A stretch of 64,000 nt of DNA from an uncultured Sphingobacteriales bacterium. GTDB lineage: Bacteria > Bacteroidota > Bacteroidia > Chitinophagales > Chitinophagaceae. How positions within the stretch are numbered: the first letter of the stretch is position 1; the number at the start of each line of letters is the position of its first letter. The stretch covers positions 186,001 through 250,000 of the forward strand of contig CALKHN010000109.1 in the NCBI GenBank assembly GCA_937991535.1, written 5' to 3'. The position numbers were made by a program, and so were the translations under genes. Below the pieces are notes generated by a model. It was given only the letters and a program-made list of their open reading frames with translations. It did not search any database and had not been told where the DNA came from. Shown here piece after piece: positions 61,600 to 64,000 of this stretch.

Positions 61600-61884
61600 T
61601 CAGAGGGCTGTCAGCAGTGGGCTATGAGCAATCAGCTTTCAGTTATGAAGAGTGAAAAGTGAGACGGAAGAGGTGAGGCGGAAAAACACCAGGAACCAAA
61701 TCACAAAAACCAAAAATCCAGAATCCAACTTGTTAGCCACGGGATAAAACTCAAGTTCCAAATCCGAAGCGATAAGCTCTAAATCGGAAAATGGCTGCCA
61801 GAATCAGCCTCCAGCTATGAGCGGCTTGCTCATAGTCCAAAGCTCGGGCTGACCACTGAAAGCTAAAAGCCGAACGCTTCACCT
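61600..61884. repeat. Long degenerate heptad tract between ccoI and ccoS
   Basis: From the ccoI stop (minus-strand GGTGAGGTGAAGCG) through about 280 bases, heptads can be laid out: CTTTCAG, TATGAGC, TCATAGC, TTGGATT, CTGGATT, TTTGGTT, then CACTTTT-type units. The shared 15-mer is at 61695-61709 (minus). No gene is seen. Confidence 0.65.
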
Positions 61885-64000
61885 CACCGCTTCAGTTTCA
61901 TTCTTGCCGCAGCCATATTGCTTGCCCCGAAAGTGAGCAGAACAATAGTTAAAGAACTGGAGGGCATTAGTATTGCCGCTATCAGTGGAGACAAGGTTCC
62001 CTGAACGGCGAAATACAATCCAATAATATTATATACAACAGATACCACAAAACTGGCGATCACTATTTTTCGGTTGATGCGGCACAGGCGGATAAAACTA
62101 CCCAGCAGGCCCAGTTGTTCCGCCGCTATAATACCATCGCTGGCCGGCGTAAAATTATTGGCTTGCCCGCTTACTGCTATGCCAGTATCGCTTTGCTGCA
62201 ACGCCCCGGCATCATTCAGTCCATCCCCTATCATCATCACCTTTTCACCTTTTTGCTGCAACTGCCGGATATACTCCAGTTTATCTCCGGGCTTTTGATG
62301 AAACAACAGCACCGATCTTTTTCTGGTAATCTTCCTGAGGTTATCTTTTTCAGAATCATTGTCGCCTGAGATTACCGACAGCGGATAATATTTTTGTAAT
62401 GTCTGCAAAAGCGTGGGCACAAAGGAACGGTAGTAATTGCTGAAGCGGAAACAGCCTACGGTTTTATTTTCAATACTTATATACACTACCGTTCCGCCCT
62501 TTTGAGACAAATGAAAATCACTGGTTTGAGCCCCGATGCTTATCCAAACGTCATTTACAAAACCCTCTGTTCCTTCTCCCGGCTTTTCTGTAAACCCCTG
62601 TACCGTAACATCTCGGGGAACACCCAGGTGCTTTGCAATGGCTTTGCTCAGCGGGTGATTGGAACAGGATGCCAGAGCGGCTACCTGTGATTTTTGAATT
62701 TCGGAAAGAAGTGCTCCTTCGTATGTTATTTTTTGCTCCCCCGAATCAGTAAGCGTACCTGTTTTGTCAAACACAATATGTGTAACCCGCGAGATATCTT
62801 CAATAATTCCCGCTTTGCGAAGATAAAACCGGTTACGCCCCAGTATGCGTAGCACGTGTCCGTTGGTAAAACTATTGGCCAACAAAAGCGCACAGGGACA
62901 GGCTATAATGAAAACAGCGGTTACTGCCGGCCATATTTTTGCCGGATCATGTATTTGCCAGTAAACTGCGGTAATACTGGCAATAGTAAAAACCATGAGC
63001 GTGAAATACTTACTTACCTTATGCACAAATGACTTTCCTTTTTCCTCCTGCCGGTCTCCCCGGTTCCAAAGCCGGGTTAGATAGCTTTGTGTAACTTCTT
63101 TAACCACCAGTATTTCAATATTTCCAGCGGTTTGCTTACCGCCTGCATACACCATCTCACCTGTCTCTTTGCGCACCGGCAGTGACTCTCCGGTTACAAA
63201 ACTGTAGTCAATAAACGCTTTACCACGGGTTAATATACCATCGGCCGGTATCAACTCTTCATTATGGATCAGCAGTGTATCGTTTAGTTTTACATCCGGC
63301 AGCAGCGCAGGCGTTTCCAAATTGTTTTTTAAAACCGATACCGCAATAGGGAAATAGGAAGTATAATCTCTTTCAAAGGATAACTGCCGGTAGGTTTTAT
63401 CCTGAAGAACACGCCCCACCAGCATAAAAAAAACAATGCCGCTCATGGAATCGAAATATCCGCCACCTGTACCTGATAATACTTCCCATATACTGCGAAC
63501 AAAGGTGATGATAACGGCCAGGGCTATGGGCACATCTATATTAAGAAATTTATGCCTGAGGCTTTTCCAGGATGACTGGTAAAAAGGTAAAGCCGAATAA
63601 AAAAATACAGGCAACGAAAGGACTATATTTGCCCAACGGAAAATATTTCGCAAGCCCTCCTCGCTGGCATCTGCACCCAAATATTCCGGAAAGCTCAGCA
63701 ACATAATATTACTGAAACAAAAACCCGCTACCCCCAACTGATAGATCATGCTTTTATCAGAAGCAGTCCGGGACTGCTTCAGGTCGTTAAGACTGATATA
63801 GGGTTCGTACCCAATAGCGGCTAACAGATCCGCTACTTTTCGCAGGGATGTTTTCGTATGCAGCAATACAACATCTACTTCTTTACGCGTAAAGTCAACG
63901 GATGACGATAGTACGCCTTCGTTCAGCCGGCGCAGGTTTTCGAGCAGGTATAAGCAGGAGCTGCAATGCATCTGGGGCAGGTAAAAAGTAACATGGGTTT
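61884..64000 (-). CDS. ccoI: Copper-type P1B ATPase CcoI (continues past the window)
   Basis: About 705 residues are visible and the frame remains open at the right edge, so the N-terminus is missing. It starts inside a heavy-metal binding domain (PQMHCSSC). It then shows the A-domain TGES, the metal-site CPC in IACPCALLLANSF, the phosphorylation motif DKTGTLTDSG and the hinge MIGDGLNDAGAL. CcoI-type pumps export copper needed for cbb3 assembly. It is the first gene of the cluster; its stop codon lies in the heptad tract. Confidence 0.9.
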   Translation of the reverse strand, partial: THVTFYLPQMHCSSCLYLLENLRRLNEGVLSSSVDFTRKEVDVVLLHTKTSLRKVADLLAAIGYEPYISLNDLKQSRTASDKSMIYQLGVAGFCFSNIMLLSFPEYLGADASEEGLRNIFRWANIVLSLPVFFYSALPFYQSSWKSLRHKFLNIDVPIALAVIITFVRSIWEVLSGTGGGYFDSMSGIVFFMLVGRVLQDKTYRQLSFERDYTSYFPIAVSVLKNNLETPALLPDVKLNDTLLIHNEELIPADGILTRGKAFIDYSFVTGESLPVRKETGEMVYAGGKQTAGNIEILVVKEVTQSYLTRLWNRGDRQEEKGKSFVHKVSKYFTLMVFTIASITAVYWQIHDPAKIWPAVTAVFIIACPCALLLANSFTNGHVLRILGRNRFYLRKAGIIEDISRVTHIVFDKTGTLTDSGEQKITYEGALLSEIQKSQVAALASCSNHPLSKAIAKHLGVPRDVTVQGFTEKPGEGTEGFVNDVWISIGAQTSDFHLSQKGGTVVYISIENKTVGCFRFSNYYRSFVPTLLQTLQKYYPLSVISGDNDSEKDNLRKITRKRSVLLFHQKPGDKLEYIRQLQQKGEKVMMIGDGLNDAGALQQSDTGIAVSGQANNFTPASDGIIAAEQLGLLGSFIRLCRINRKIVIASFVVSVVYNIIGLYFAVQGTLSPLIAAILMPSSSLTIVLLTFGASNMAAARMKLKR

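Noticed and set aside
63985..63994. Third copy of the AAAAAGTAAC hairpin
   Set aside because: Only the short word occurs, inside ccoI coding sequence, with no partner arm or leader.

Overview
The window looks like a chromosomal segment from a member of the Bacteroidota, most likely Chitinophagaceae-like. Support: the −7 promoter word TAnnTTTG upstream of several genes, a fused cbb3 oxidase subunit CcoNO, a DPE2-type amylomaltase carrying two CBM20 domains, DUF1080 lipoproteins, Rhs fragments and large FG-GAP/ASPIC lipoproteins. No rRNA, tRNA or CRISPR array was seen.

Layout. 1-1.9 kb: the tail of a radical-SAM gene overlapping a flavin halogenase-like oxidoreductase. 1.8-9.7 kb: an eroded stretch with an IS200-type transposase remnant, an intact 1193-aa TPR/FG-GAP protein, and an UnbV/UnbU-like gene pair in which both members are frameshifted (an 8-bp tandem duplication and a one-base loss), followed by a broken ParE-like ORF. 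9.7-15.3 kb: a ComEC-like hydrolase and the glycerol operon glpK-glpD-glpF. 15.5-24.8 kb: ruvC, membrane and DUF genes, a D-aminoacylase-like enzyme, an MBL hydrolase, and a membrane-anchored MutS homologue preceded by a 52-aa membrane protein. 25-31.6 kb: malQ, dipeptide epimerase, DUF1080, pyruvate dehydrogenase E2. 31.8-39.8 kb: a one-direction catabolic cluster of Na+ symporter, TIM-barrel hydrolase, ceramidase-like protein, alpha/beta hydrolase and amidohydrolase. 39.9-50.9 kb: housekeeping genes (dnaX, PduO-type adenosyltransferase, ABC ATPase, hpt, rfaD, proC and others). 51.2-54.9 kb: an accessory island with an XRE regulator, an antitoxin/toxin pair, Rhs fragments, an immunity-like remnant and a 240-bp element with 12-bp terminal inverted repeats. 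55-64 kb: a complete cbb3 oxidase operon, ccoI-ccoS-ccoNO-ccoQ-ccoP-ccoG-ccoH-safE, with an FNR-like palindrome upstream.

The most unusual material is intergenic. (1) At least ten gaps hold imperfect arrays with a 7-nt period (words such as GTGAATA, AAGTGAG, TTACAGG, GATTTGA, TAAGTAG). They lie mostly at gene 3' ends; five genes take their TGA stop codon from an array, and one array forms a perfect 15-bp bidirectional terminator-like hairpin. (2) Two dispersed ~100-nt elements (19.9 kb and 29.7 kb) share flanking sequence and two hairpins; the first stem has different bases in each copy but the same 9-bp length and 11-nt loop, which suggests selection on RNA or DNA structure. These two are the best candidates for something undescribed. 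All functional statements rest on reading motifs by eye; no database search was possible.
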